DNA from: an uncultured Synechococcaceae cyanobacterium
GTDB taxonomy: Bacteria > Cyanobacteriota > Cyanobacteriia > PCC-6307 > Cyanobiaceae
Direction: 5' to 3'
Length of the DNA stretch: 64,000 nucleotides
Assembly: GCA_902572395.1 (NCBI GenBank)
Contig: CACGFX010000001.1
Location: forward strand, 1 to 64,000
Shown here: positions 20,816 through 30,272 of the stretch, piece by piece
Layout: each line of letters begins with the position of its first letter
Position numbering within the stretch: position 1 is the first letter of the stretch
The notes under the pieces: model-generated
Database searches by the model: none
What the model was told of the DNA's origin: nothing
What the model saw: only the letters and a program-made list of their open reading frames with translations
Position numbers and translations under genes: made by a program

Positions 20816-22579
20816 TTAACTGCCAATTATTTTTTCTAGCAGGGCATTTTTTTCACAACTTTCACTTTCTGGATCAATATCAACTTTAATTATTACAGAT
20901 TTCTTGATAGAAATGCTCCAATCGAATGCCTCACGTAATTTTTTAAAATTTGCCACACTCTTTAACTTTACTTTATAGCCCTCTGCGAGTTTTGACCATT
21001 TTATTTCTTTTGGCATAAGAAAAAGTTTCTTTAATTCATCTTCTTTTAAATTTTTTTTATAAATACGATTAAATATATTTCCGCCATTATTATTTATCAA
21101 AAGAATTGTTAAATTCATGTCGATTGAATTTTCAATCAGCCAACCATTTATATCATGGATAAAAGCCAAATCTCCAGTCACAAGAAGTAGAGGATTTTTA
21201 ATTCTAGAAATACCTAATGCAAGAGATAAAGTACCGTCTATGCCGGAAGCTCCTCTAAAGCTAAAACAATTTCTTGTTAAAGTACCATTCTCAGAAAATG
21301 TAAGCCAATCTCTAATCGGGCTACTCGCGGAGAGCATTATAGGATTTTCAGCTGGCCAAAGTTTTGGAACAAGATTTGCAAGCATATACTCAGTAATTTG
21401 ATTATCTTGAGTAATTTGCTCTTTTAAAATTCCTTTTATCTGCTTGCCTTCCTCTATTAAATCTAGAGCCATCGGAGTAAGAGACTTTTTGTTTTTTTCG
21501 TTAATAGATAATTCCTCTAACAATAGAGTAGTAAAATTTGATAGCCCAAAATCATATTCCAATGATTTTTTTATAGGGTCCAATTTTCTAAAGTTTTTTT
21601 CTTTTATAAGAATTTGTATCCCTTCGAAGTTTGTTAAAAAATTCTCCAAATCAATTGAGGATGACATAGGGCCAAGCCTCAAAAGTTGATGGCAACTTAC
21701 TGAATTTTTATTTTTTCTTAAGACTAATTCCCAATTAACTACTAAACCTCTCAAATCAGAACAAACGCCTGAAACAGGATCAGCAAATACTGGCCAACCA
21801 GTAATTTCTTGTAATTGCTCTAAAGATTTATTGAAAGAAGTTAAATCATTTATGGAACCTTGATAGGGACCCACCAATATAATGCCGGATTCATCTAAAT
21901 TTAAACTTTTTGAAATTTCTAAGAATTTTTTTTTATCAGACTTTATTTCAACATCCTGAAATATGTATTTTTTCTTTAAATAAATTCTCTCAAAAACCTC
22001 TAAAATATTTTTTTTATTAAATAATGAAATAGCTAAAGGCTTATCAATAGGAATATTTAAATGAATAGGACCAGGGAAGCTTGATATTTGTTTCTCAGTT
22101 ATTCTAACTAAATTTAAGATTTCATTTTCTTGTGTTTCATGAAGTCCATTTAGATTTGTACTTAAAACTCTTCTGCAGACTGAACTCAAAAAAATTTCTT
22201 GATTTACTGTTTGATTAGCGCCACAGTCTTTTAATCTTAAGGGTCTATCAGCAGTAAGAAATATAATACCTTTACAAGATCGGTCTGCCTCAACTGCTGC
22301 TGGCAATAAATTACTTACGGCAGTCCCAGAAGTGGTAATTACTAAAGAAAGATTACCCGATGCAGCAGAAATTCCAAGAGAGTGGAATCCCGCAGATCTC
22401 TCATCTATTGAATTATAAATATTTACCAGTCCTAATTTATTTAATTCTCCAGCAGCTATTGCTAAAGGTGCTGATCTACTACCAGGACATAGTATTAAAT
22501 TCTGAACTCCTATTTTTATAAGAAGATTCAAAAGTTGTAAACTTCTAAGAAAATTTTTGCATTCAATAGATGATGTCAT
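20816..22579 (-). CDS. menD: 2-succinyl-5-enolpyruvyl-6-hydroxy-3-cyclohexene-1-carboxylate synthase
   Basis: ThDP enzyme: '[14 protein letters not shown]', '[16 protein letters not shown]', '[15 protein letters not shown]'; adjacent to menB. Confidence 0.95.
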   Translation of the reverse strand: MTSSIECKNFLRSLQLLNLLIKIGVQNLILCPGSRSAPLAIAAGELNKLGLVNIYNSIDERSAGFHSLGISAASGNLSLVITTSGTAVSNLLPAAVEADRSCKGIIFLTADRPLRLKDCGANQTVNQEIFLSSVCRRVLSTNLNGLHETQENEILNLVRITEKQISSFPGPIHLNIPIDKPLAISLFNKKNILEVFERIYLKKKYIFQDVEIKSDKKKFLEISKSLNLDESGIILVGPYQGSINDLTSFNKSLEQLQEITGWPVFADPVSGVCSDLRGLVVNWELVLRKNKNSVSCHQLLRLGPMSSSIDLENFLTNFEGIQILIKEKNFRKLDPIKKSLEYDFGLSNFTTLLLEELSINEKNKKSLTPMALDLIEEGKQIKGILKEQITQDNQITEYMLANLVPKLWPAENPIMLSASSPIRDWLTFSENGTLTRNCFSFRGASGIDGTLSLALGISRIKNPLLLVTGDLAFIHDINGWLIENSIDMNLTILLINNNGGNIFNRIYKKNLKEDELKKLFLMPKEIKWSKLAEGYKVKLKSVANFKKLREAFDWSISIKKSVIIKVDIDPESESCEKNALLEKIIGS

Positions 22580-22628
22580 AATTTATATAAATACTTTGGG
22601 ATTCCCTCATAACTGAATTAAATAAAAC

Positions 22629-23213
22629 ATGTCTACAACACAAGAAAAAAGAAATTCAATACTAAAGGATTTAAAAAATCTTTTAATCTGGATATCTATT
22701 GCTTTAATTATACGATGGCAGGTTATAGAGCCAAGATGGATCCCATCCGGTTCAATGCTTCCAACTCTTCAAATACAAGATAAAATTCTTGTTGAGAAAG
22801 TAACACCCAAAATCATATCCAAATCAAATCTTTCAAAATTAAAAAATAAAATAGTTGTTTTTAACGTTCCTGAACAATTAATTAATGCTGGTTATGAAGC
22901 AGATACTGCACTAATAAAAAGAGTAATTGGAATACCTGGAGATAAGGTAGAAGTAAGAGACGGTAACCTTTACTTAAATGATATCGCTCAAAGAAATTAC
23001 GTTTTTGACAAAAACATTAATTATTCTATAGGGCCTTTTATTGTGCCAGAAGAGTCATTGTGGGTGATGGGAGATAATAGAAATAACAGTATGGACTCAC
23101 ATATTTGGGGTTTTTTGCCATATGAAAAGGTTATTGGTAAGGCTATTTTTAGATATTGGCCATTTAATAAAATTGGACCTATTCGATTCCCTGCTCTTAA
23201 TAATTTAAATTAA
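22629..23213 (+). CDS. lepB: Signal peptidase I
   Basis: 'IPSGSMLPTL' catalytic Ser, 'LIKRVIGIPGDKVEV' catalytic Lys, 'VMGDNRNNSMDSHIWG'. Confidence 0.96.
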   Translation: MSTTQEKRNSILKDLKNLLIWISIALIIRWQVIEPRWIPSGSMLPTLQIQDKILVEKVTPKIISKSNLSKLKNKIVVFNVPEQLINAGYEADTALIKRVIGIPGDKVEVRDGNLYLNDIAQRNYVFDKNINYSIGPFIVPEESLWVMGDNRNNSMDSHIWGFLPYEKVIGKAIFRYWPFNKIGPIRFPALNNLN

Positions 23214-23258
23214 TGGGTACGTGATGTTGTAAGGTTTTTATATCTTGAAGTTGTAGAA

Positions 23259-23594
23259 ATGTTTAATCCAGAATTTCTTGCTACTGAAAATAATGATCCA
23301 AATGATGAGAATGATTTAATCCAATATTTACAAAAACAATCTCCTGAAGTTTTGCAAAGAGTAGCAAAATCAGCTAGTGAAGATATTCAAGAAATTATTA
23401 GGCATAATGTTCAAGGTCTTCTTGGAATGCTGCCTTCAGATCAATTTGATGTAAAAATAACATCTTCAAAAGATAATATTGCTAATTTATTATCTTCTGC
23501 AATGATGACGGGATATTTCTTAAGACAAATGGAGCAAAGAAAAGAGCTTGAACAAACTCTTAAAAATGATGAAAACATGTCTATTGAAGAATAA
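23259..23594 (+). CDS. DUF760 family protein
   Basis: 'LIQYLQKQSPEVLQRVAKSASEDIQEIIRHNVQGLLGMLPSDQFDVKITSSKDNIANLLSSAMMTGYFLRQMEQR'. Confidence 0.75.
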   Translation: MFNPEFLATENNDPNDENDLIQYLQKQSPEVLQRVAKSASEDIQEIIRHNVQGLLGMLPSDQFDVKITSSKDNIANLLSSAMMTGYFLRQMEQRKELEQTLKNDENMSIEE

Positions 23595-23599
23595 TAGTT

Positions 23600-24772
23600 T
23601 TAAAGATTTACATCTTCAGGAATTATTCCTAGTGCAAACAACTTTTGATATAAACCCATCAAAAATTTATTATCCTCAGGTAGTTTGTCCCACTTTTGGG
23701 AATTAATTTCATTAATTAATTTTTGACAATCTTCTATTGTAAATTTTATAGGTGCTGAAAAATGAGCTGGAATTAAATATTCCATATCTTCAAAAGACTT
23801 GATATTTTCTAGCCATTTAAGTAATACTTCTTTTGAACGGGGAAAAATTAGTTTTTGTAAAACTGGTGCCACTTGAATCTTAGGAGTATCTTCACCCATT
23901 ATTTCAACAAGAGAGGATTCCCAATCTTCGTCCCATAAAAAGGGATAAATACCGAAATGAGATCTCCAATTTCTAAGATCTTTTTTGAACGAATACTTAA
24001 ATATTTCTTTTAAAGTTGGAATATTTAATTTACCTGGTTTCAAAAAAGATGAAAATAAGACTAACCTTTTCCAGCCTTTTTTTCTTTGTTCAATGGAGTC
24101 AATCAAAGGTTCATCTCCTCTCTCTCTAGAATGAAAAAGAAGTGGAGTTGGATCAAAATTAAATATCTCAGGTGGAGTAGAGTCTATTCCAACTATTGCG
24201 TCTGTTACATGAAGAGTTTTCGTAGAATAATGGAAACAGCTTATCTCCTGATATCTTCCAAGTCCTAAATTCAGTGGGCCTAATGAAGACCATTTAAATG
24301 AGTTCGTATGTGGAGTACCTTCCTCAAACAGTATTCTTGATCTTTTTGATGGGATTCCTAAAAAATCTAGTGGAAGATTGATGGGGAAACTCCACTGTCC
24401 AGGACAAATCCAAATTTCTGCATCTTTAAAAATTCTTGAAAGAGCTGGCAGTCCGATTTTATGTTCTAGTCCAGAGGCGCTTGGGAGAATTATTGTTTTT
24501 ACTTTGCCGTGAATCGCAATTAATTTTTCTAACTCATTTATTAATTCTTTTGTAGGAGGCAGTGGGTTTATTAGCATCAACCCATTATCAACCTTTATTA
24601 CCGTCATTCTTATTGGAACCGCAACATAATAAAGTCCTTGAATTTGTTCTAAGGACCATATTTGATCAGGAATTAATTCTCTTAAGATTGTTTTCTTTTT
24701 CCCATAAGGATATAAGGGAAATAATGGCCACCAATACCAATTTTTATTTAACTTTTCTTCCACCACTATCAT
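23600..24772 (-). CDS. DUF4336 family protein
   Basis: 'WPLFPLYPYGKKKTILRELIPDQIWSLEQIQGLYYVAVPIRMTVIKVDNGLMLINPLPPTKEL' resembles cyanobacterial DUF4336 proteins; 4-nt ATGA overlap with the permease. Confidence 0.7.
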   Translation of the reverse strand: MIVVEEKLNKNWYWWPLFPLYPYGKKKTILRELIPDQIWSLEQIQGLYYVAVPIRMTVIKVDNGLMLINPLPPTKELINELEKLIAIHGKVKTIILPSASGLEHKIGLPALSRIFKDAEIWICPGQWSFPINLPLDFLGIPSKRSRILFEEGTPHTNSFKWSSLGPLNLGLGRYQEISCFHYSTKTLHVTDAIVGIDSTPPEIFNFDPTPLLFHSRERGDEPLIDSIEQRKKGWKRLVLFSSFLKPGKLNIPTLKEIFKYSFKKDLRNWRSHFGIYPFLWDEDWESSLVEIMGEDTPKIQVAPVLQKLIFPRSKEVLLKWLENIKSFEDMEYLIPAHFSAPIKFTIEDCQKLINEINSQKWDKLPEDNKFLMGLYQKLFALGIIPEDVNL

Positions 24773-25641
24773 TTATAAACAGCAAAAAATTTCTTTAACT
24801 TAAATATTCCGTATCTTGGAGCGAATAAAAAAGCGAATAAAAATATAAAAGTTTGTGCTAATACAATTGATCCACCTGTTTCAAGATCAAACCAAAAACT
24901 AATGTAGATTCCTATTAGGCTCGAGATAATTGCACTTAATACTGAAATTATTGTCATATTATCAAACTTATCCGTAAGTAAATATGCTGTAGCCCCTGGT
25001 GTAATCAACATAGCAACTACCAAAATAATTCCTACAGACTGCAATCCCACAACTGCTGCCAAAGATAAGCAGGTGAGGAGTAAATAATGAAGAAAACATA
25101 CGTTAATTCCAACAGTTTTTGCATGCCTAGGATCAAAACAATAAAGCATCAAATCTTTCCTAAAAATTGATAAAAGGATTACTACCAATAAAGAAATGAA
25201 AATGGTTTGTTTTACATCTGAAAGTGATATTCCTAATGGACTGCCAAAAAGGATAGAGTGCAAATCAATATTACTTTTAATTTTAGAAACTAATACAATT
25301 CCAAGAGCGAAAAATCCAGTAAATACTAACCCAATAACAGTATCTTCCTTAACCCTAGATTTCTGCTTAATAAACCCTATCAATGCTACAGAACCAACTC
25401 CGAAAATAAATGCCCCTAATGAGAAAGGAAGACCTAATGCATAAGCAACCACAACACCAGGCATTACTGAATGTGACACTGCATCTCCCATTAAAGCCCA
25501 TCCTTTAAGAGTTAAATAACTAGATAGGAAACCACAAACAGCTGCCACTAATGAACTCATAAGAAGTGCTTTTCTCATAAAGTCATGAGTTAAAGGGTCT
25601 GTTATGAATGAATCTAAAGTTAAAAAAGAACAGAGCTCCAT
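24769..25641 (-). CDS. Metal (Mn/Zn-type) ABC transporter permease, ABC-3 family
   Basis: 'VAAVCGFLSSYLTLKGWALMGDAVSHSVMPGVV...' ABC-3 permease; next to cognate ATPase and binding protein. Confidence 0.92.
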   Translation of the reverse strand: MELCSFLTLDSFITDPLTHDFMRKALLMSSLVAAVCGFLSSYLTLKGWALMGDAVSHSVMPGVVVAYALGLPFSLGAFIFGVGSVALIGFIKQKSRVKEDTVIGLVFTGFFALGIVLVSKIKSNIDLHSILFGSPLGISLSDVKQTIFISLLVVILLSIFRKDLMLYCFDPRHAKTVGINVCFLHYLLLTCLSLAAVVGLQSVGIILVVAMLITPGATAYLLTDKFDNMTIISVLSAIISSLIGIYISFWFDLETGGSIVLAQTFIFLFAFLFAPRYGIFKLKKFFAVYK

Positions 25642-25653
25642 ATAATTTAAAAT

Positions 25654-26418
25654 TTAGGATTCAGGTCCAAACAAGAAATCAGGTGAGATTCCTCCAAAAG
25701 TAGTTGTAATATTTTCAGGGGTAAACACTTCAGAGGTCTCGCCATACGCTACAACAGTTTTATTTATTAAAAGAACCAAATCACAAAATTCACGGACATG
25801 AATCATATCGTGAGTTGATAATAATATAGTTTTCCCCTCATTTTTAAATTGAATAAATAATTCCGAGATAAGTTTCTCAGTTCTTATATCAACACCTGAA
25901 AAAGGCTCATCAAGAAGTAATATTGACGCCCTTTGCGCAATTGCTCTAGCTAAAAAAGTTCGTTTTCTCTGACCTCCAGATAAGTTTCCAATAGGTGTAG
26001 ATAAATGATCAGTAAGATCAACTCTCTCAATAGCATCTTTAACCGCCTGAACATCAGACTCTCTAGGACACCTAAAAATGTTCATCGAACCATATCTTCC
26101 CATCATCACTACATCCCAAACATTTATTGGAAATTGACTATCAATTCCCTCACTCTGAGGAACATATGCAATTGTCTGATCTTTTTGAGCAGATCTTACA
26201 GACTCTCCATTAATTCTAATTTTTCCCTTTGAAATATTTACAAAGCCAGTTAGAGCATTAAAAAAAGTTGTTTTACCAGCCCCGTTCATCCCTACTAACC
26301 CACAAATCTGGCCAGGTTTCAATCTTAAATTGGCATCATACAAAGCCACCTTACCGTTGTAATCTACGCAAATATTTTCTGCATCAATCCTAAAGTTGTG
26401 ATATTTAATTGATTCCAT
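25654..26418 (-). CDS. Metal ABC transporter ATP-binding protein
   Basis: Walker A 'GMNGAGKTTFF', signature 'LSGGQRKRTFLARA', Walker B 'ILLLDEPFSG'. Confidence 0.94.
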   Translation of the reverse strand: MESIKYHNFRIDAENICVDYNGKVALYDANLRLKPGQICGLVGMNGAGKTTFFNALTGFVNISKGKIRINGESVRSAQKDQTIAYVPQSEGIDSQFPINVWDVVMMGRYGSMNIFRCPRESDVQAVKDAIERVDLTDHLSTPIGNLSGGQRKRTFLARAIAQRASILLLDEPFSGVDIRTEKLISELFIQFKNEGKTILLSTHDMIHVREFCDLVLLINKTVVAYGETSEVFTPENITTTFGGISPDFLFGPES

Positions 26419-26421
26419 AAT

Positions 26422-27321
26422 TCAAAAAAGCCCTTTTTTAATTAAATTCAAATTATGCTCAAGCATTTTTATATAGGAGCTAGCAGGGCCACTATCATCA
26501 GATAATGAATCAACAAAAAGATTTCCTCCAAAATTAGCCCCAGTTTCGTTTGCAACAATCATTTGAGATTCGTTACTTACAGTACTTTCGCAAAATACAG
26601 ATGGGACATTTTTTTCTTTAACTAGTGAAATTGTTCTTGTCATTCTTTTGGGCGTAATTTGACTCTCAGCATTAACTGGCCATAAATAAACTTCCTCTAA
26701 TCCATAATCATTTGTTAAATACGAAAAAGCACCTTCACAACTTACTAGATACCTCCTTTCTTTATTTAAGTTTTTAATAAAAAGTGAGAATTCTTTATCT
26801 ATTTTAGAGAGTTTATCTTTATAAATTTTTCCATTTGCTTCAAATAATGTCCTTTTGGATGGCCTCAATTCTGATAAAGAATCCACCAGAATATCTACGT
26901 ATAGGATCCCTCTTTTTGGAGAAATCCAGGCATGAGGATTGGGTTTCCCTTTATAAAAATCTTCACTGATAAAAATAGGATCTAAATCTTCCGCGACAGT
27001 AATTCTTTTAACTTTTAAATTAGAAACAAATTTTTCAGCCCATAATTCAAATCCAAATCCATTATCAATAAAAACAAAAGCACTAGAGGCATTTACCAAA
27101 TCGCTCGGAGTTGGTTGGTAGCCATGAACTTCAACTCCAGGTTTCGTTATTGATCTAACAATAAAATCATCTTTAGCAACATTGCTAATTATGTCCGCCA
27201 AAACAGTGAAACTTGCCAGTATTACTTCTTTACTTTCATTTTTATTTGATATTCTTTTGCACGAGCTTGAAGTAAGAGAAAGCAGAAGTAACAAACTAAA
27301 AAAAAGAATTTTTTTTCTCAT
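26422..27321 (-). CDS. Metal ABC transporter substrate-binding lipoprotein (ZnuA/MntC cluster A-I)
   Basis: Signal/lipobox 'LTSSSC', 'VEVHGYQPTPSDL', 'KPNPHAWISP'; no His-rich loop, which leans towards Mn over Zn (inference). Confidence 0.9.
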   Translation of the reverse strand: MRKKILFFSLLLLLSLTSSSCKRISNKNESKEVILASFTVLADIISNVAKDDFIVRSITKPGVEVHGYQPTPSDLVNASSAFVFIDNGFGFELWAEKFVSNLKVKRITVAEDLDPIFISEDFYKGKPNPHAWISPKRGILYVDILVDSLSELRPSKRTLFEANGKIYKDKLSKIDKEFSLFIKNLNKERRYLVSCEGAFSYLTNDYGLEEVYLWPVNAESQITPKRMTRTISLVKEKNVPSVFCESTVSNESQMIVANETGANFGGNLFVDSLSDDSGPASSYIKMLEHNLNLIKKGLF

Positions 27322-27340
27322 ATTTAACCTTCATACTAGA

Positions 27341-28729
27341 TTATGAACTAAAAGATATTTTCATAAGTGGTTTTCTAAGATCAGAAATAAATCCTTGCCA
27401 ATTTATTTTTTCTTTTTCAAAAGCTTTTTCAACAATTTTCTCAGAATTTTTCTTTATAAAATCCAAATCAGGTTCTTCTACTCCTTTTGTAATTGCCATA
27501 AAATCAGCCAAAGAACTTGATACTACTCTTGTTAAATAAGCAGCACTTACAGCCTGAAATGTTCCAGAAACAAGCCAATTTGGTCCATGTAATTTTGTTA
27601 TGCCAATTAGAGTCTGTCCACTCCATTCAATAACCCCCTGAGCAATTGCAGTCTTTAAAATCTCTTTAGAAACTTTATCTAAAATTTCAGGAGACCAACT
27701 ACATCCCCATATAGACTTAATTTCTTTAATCATTAATGAATTTAGTACTGTCATTGCCATAACATCAATTGATGGGATAGGAGATAAGAAAACAGTTGTC
27801 GCCACAAGAATTTGATTTTTTCTTTGTATACCTTTTAACTGCATTCTTCTTATCCCTTCAATTTCAGATTGCCAAGCAACATGAAGTTCTTTCAAAAGCC
27901 TTTTTTTTGTGTTTTCAATATTTTTAGATGAACTTATGAAAAACTTCCTTAACGAAAAAGGAATATTTATTATTTCATTCTTATTCACATCAAAAGTAAT
28001 AATTTTATTTATAAAGTCACTTGAAATTTGCGACTTTAGATCTTCTATCTGATTTTTGGCTTCTATTTCGTTGGAAGTTAAAGCCACTAACCAGATTGGC
28101 ATATTTTTAGGAAACTTTTCCAGCCACAAAAAATCATTTGCCGACAAAGGCAGGTTTAAAAAATACAAGATTGCATCACTTTTCAAAGCCTCTTCTGGAA
28201 TAACTTGAGAAGAATTGTATTTAGGCAGTTTTTCATATAAATCAAAGTCAAACTTATCTACTTTAAAATGACTTTTTAGAACAGACTGACAACTTTGATA
28301 ATCTTTTTGCCCAATGAAACTTATTTTTTCTTTTTCAAATCTATTAAGAATCGATTCAAGTGTTTTTTGTCTTTTTGAATTCTGTTTTTCTAATTCATTT
28401 GTTGCTTCAAGTTCTTCAAAAAAATTTAAATCTTCATTACATAGATTTATCCAACCATCTAAATTATTTGGCTCATTAAATTTAGGCTTATCATTCTTCA
28501 AGTAAAAATATCCCCCCAAACACAACGTAAAAAATCCTATCGAGCCTCCTGCAAAATGAATTAGGTCACTGACAAACCATTCCCCAAAACATAATAATAA
28601 TAGAATAATAATAAGATTTTTTTTCGGAAACTTTATGAAATCCTTTAAAAGGTTGTCTTTACTAATATCAAACACAATACTTGATTTTTCTAATTTTATT
28701 TTAATGCAAGTTATGAATGAGAAAAGCAA
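27341..28729 (-). CDS. DUF697 / YcjF-like membrane protein with degenerate GTPase-like region
   Basis: C-terminal 'ATTVFLSPIPSIDVMAMTVLNSLMIKEI...' DUF697-type; start codon uncertain (TTG in the track). Confidence 0.7.
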   Translation of the reverse strand: MLFSFITCIKIKLEKSSIVFDISKDNLLKDFIKFPKKNLIIILLLLCFGEWFVSDLIHFAGGSIGFFTLCLGGYFYLKNDKPKFNEPNNLDGWINLCNEDLNFFEELEATNELEKQNSKRQKTLESILNRFEKEKISFIGQKDYQSCQSVLKSHFKVDKFDFDLYEKLPKYNSSQVIPEEALKSDAILYFLNLPLSANDFLWLEKFPKNMPIWLVALTSNEIEAKNQIEDLKSQISSDFINKIITFDVNKNEIINIPFSLRKFFISSSKNIENTKKRLLKELHVAWQSEIEGIRRMQLKGIQRKNQILVATTVFLSPIPSIDVMAMTVLNSLMIKEIKSIWGCSWSPEILDKVSKEILKTAIAQGVIEWSGQTLIGITKLHGPNWLVSGTFQAVSAAYLTRVVSSSLADFMAITKGVEEPDLDFIKKNSEKIVEKAFEKEKINWQGFISDLRKPLMKISFSS

Positions 28730-28840
28730 AAATTCATAAGTCGTTAATCAAAAGATAAAAAATTAAGGCTTTTCAAAAGACTTATTGCATAACAAGATGC
28801 TAAGTTAATAGACTATTTAAATAACTTAAGAAAAATCAAG

Positions 28841-29263
28841 ATGTCTAATTCAAATTTCAGCAATAATCCTGGACAAGAAAATTATAGAGGTCGTTCTAAC
28901 AATGAAAGATCTAATTTCAGAGATAGATCGGGCGGCAGAAGAGACGGAGGAGGATTTCGCATAAGATTGAGTGATAACGAAATGAAAGCTGTTAAATCAA
29001 TACAAGAGACCTTTCAATTGAGATCTACGGTTGCAGTTCTAGGTTTCTCTGTTAGAACACTTAGCGAAATGATCAAAGATGAAAAATTGATTGAATCAAT
29101 CACAGAATATGCAAAAAATAATAAAAACTCTTCTCCGAATAGACAATCACAAAATCATTATGAAGAAAAGACAAAAACAGCGCCTGACCCTTTTGCAAGA
29201 CCTGTTAAAAGTTCATCAACTGAAGAGATCCAATCTAGCGAAGTAGAAGAGGATGGAAAATAA
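28841..29263 (+). CDS. RG/RGG-rich hypothetical protein, possible nucleic-acid binder
   Basis: N-terminus 'NYRGRSNNERSNFRDRSGGRRDGGGFRIRLS' followed by a helical segment; overlaps trpS by 11 nt. Confidence 0.7.
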   Translation: MSNSNFSNNPGQENYRGRSNNERSNFRDRSGGRRDGGGFRIRLSDNEMKAVKSIQETFQLRSTVAVLGFSVRTLSEMIKDEKLIESITEYAKNNKNSSPNRQSQNHYEEKTKTAPDPFARPVKSSSTEEIQSSEVEEDGK

Positions 29264-30269
29264 AAAAAGAATTCTTTCTGGAGTTCAACCAACTGGTGAT
29301 TTACATATTGGGAATTGGCTTGGAGCCATAAATAATTGGGTTACGCTTCAAAAACAATATGAAACATTTCTATGTGTAGTTGATTTGCACGCAATAACAG
29401 CCTCATATAATCCCAAAGAATTATCTAAAAACACTATCTCTACAGCGGCTTTGTACGTCGCTTGTGGGATAGATCCTAATATATGCTCAATTTTTGTCCA
29501 AAGTCAGATTTCAGCGCATTCAGAACTTTGTTGGATATTAAATTGCATGACCCCAATAAATTGGATGGAAAGAATGATTCAATTTAAAGAAAAATCCATA
29601 CAACAAGGTAATAATGTATCTATTGGATTATTTGATTATCCAATACTTATGGCTGCAGACATCCTTCTTTATGATGCTGACTTCGTACCAGTAGGTGAGG
29701 ATCAAAAACAACATCTTGAACTTGCGAGAGATATTGCACAACAGAGAATTAATGCCAGATTTAGTAAGGATAAAAATATTTTAAAGATCCCTCAACCAAT
29801 CATCATGAAGAATGGTTCAAAAATAATGAGTTTAATTGATGGTTCAAAAAAGATGAGTAAAAGTGATCCGAACGAAGGCAGTAGGATCAATTTGTTAGAT
29901 ACTCCTGAAATAATCACTAAGAAAATAAAGAGAGCAAAAAGTGACAGTTATATTGGAATAGAATTTAATAATCCTGAAAGAGCGGAATCTAAAAATCTTC
30001 TGATGATTTATTCAATATTATCTGGCAAAGAAATTTCCCAATGCGAAAATGAATTATCGGAGACTGGATGGGGGACATTTAAAAAATTAATTACTGAACA
30101 ACTCATAGAATCTCTAGAACCTATTCAGGAAAAATATAAAGTCTTAATTAATGATCCATATCAATTAAATAATATTCTTAAAGAGGGGAAAGAAAAGGCT
30201 GAAGATTTAGCAAATCAAACTCTAAAAAGAGTTAAATCTAAACTTGGATTTTTTGAAATGGAGAAATAA
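29253..30269 (+). CDS. trpS: Tryptophanyl-tRNA synthetase
   Basis: 'SGVQPTGDLHIGNWLGAI' HIGN motif and 'KKMSKSDPNEGS' KMSKS motif. Confidence 0.97.
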   Translation: MENKKRILSGVQPTGDLHIGNWLGAINNWVTLQKQYETFLCVVDLHAITASYNPKELSKNTISTAALYVACGIDPNICSIFVQSQISAHSELCWILNCMTPINWMERMIQFKEKSIQQGNNVSIGLFDYPILMAADILLYDADFVPVGEDQKQHLELARDIAQQRINARFSKDKNILKIPQPIIMKNGSKIMSLIDGSKKMSKSDPNEGSRINLLDTPEIITKKIKRAKSDSYIGIEFNNPERAESKNLLMIYSILSGKEISQCENELSETGWGTFKKLITEQLIESLEPIQEKYKVLINDPYQLNNILKEGKEKAEDLANQTLKRVKSKLGFFEMEK

Positions 30270-30272
30270 ATT

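Noticed and set aside
26422-26445. AAAAAAGCCCTTTTTT near the binding-protein stop as a terminator
   Set aside because: Stem is A/T only and the downstream ATPase gene is 4 bp away in the same operon.
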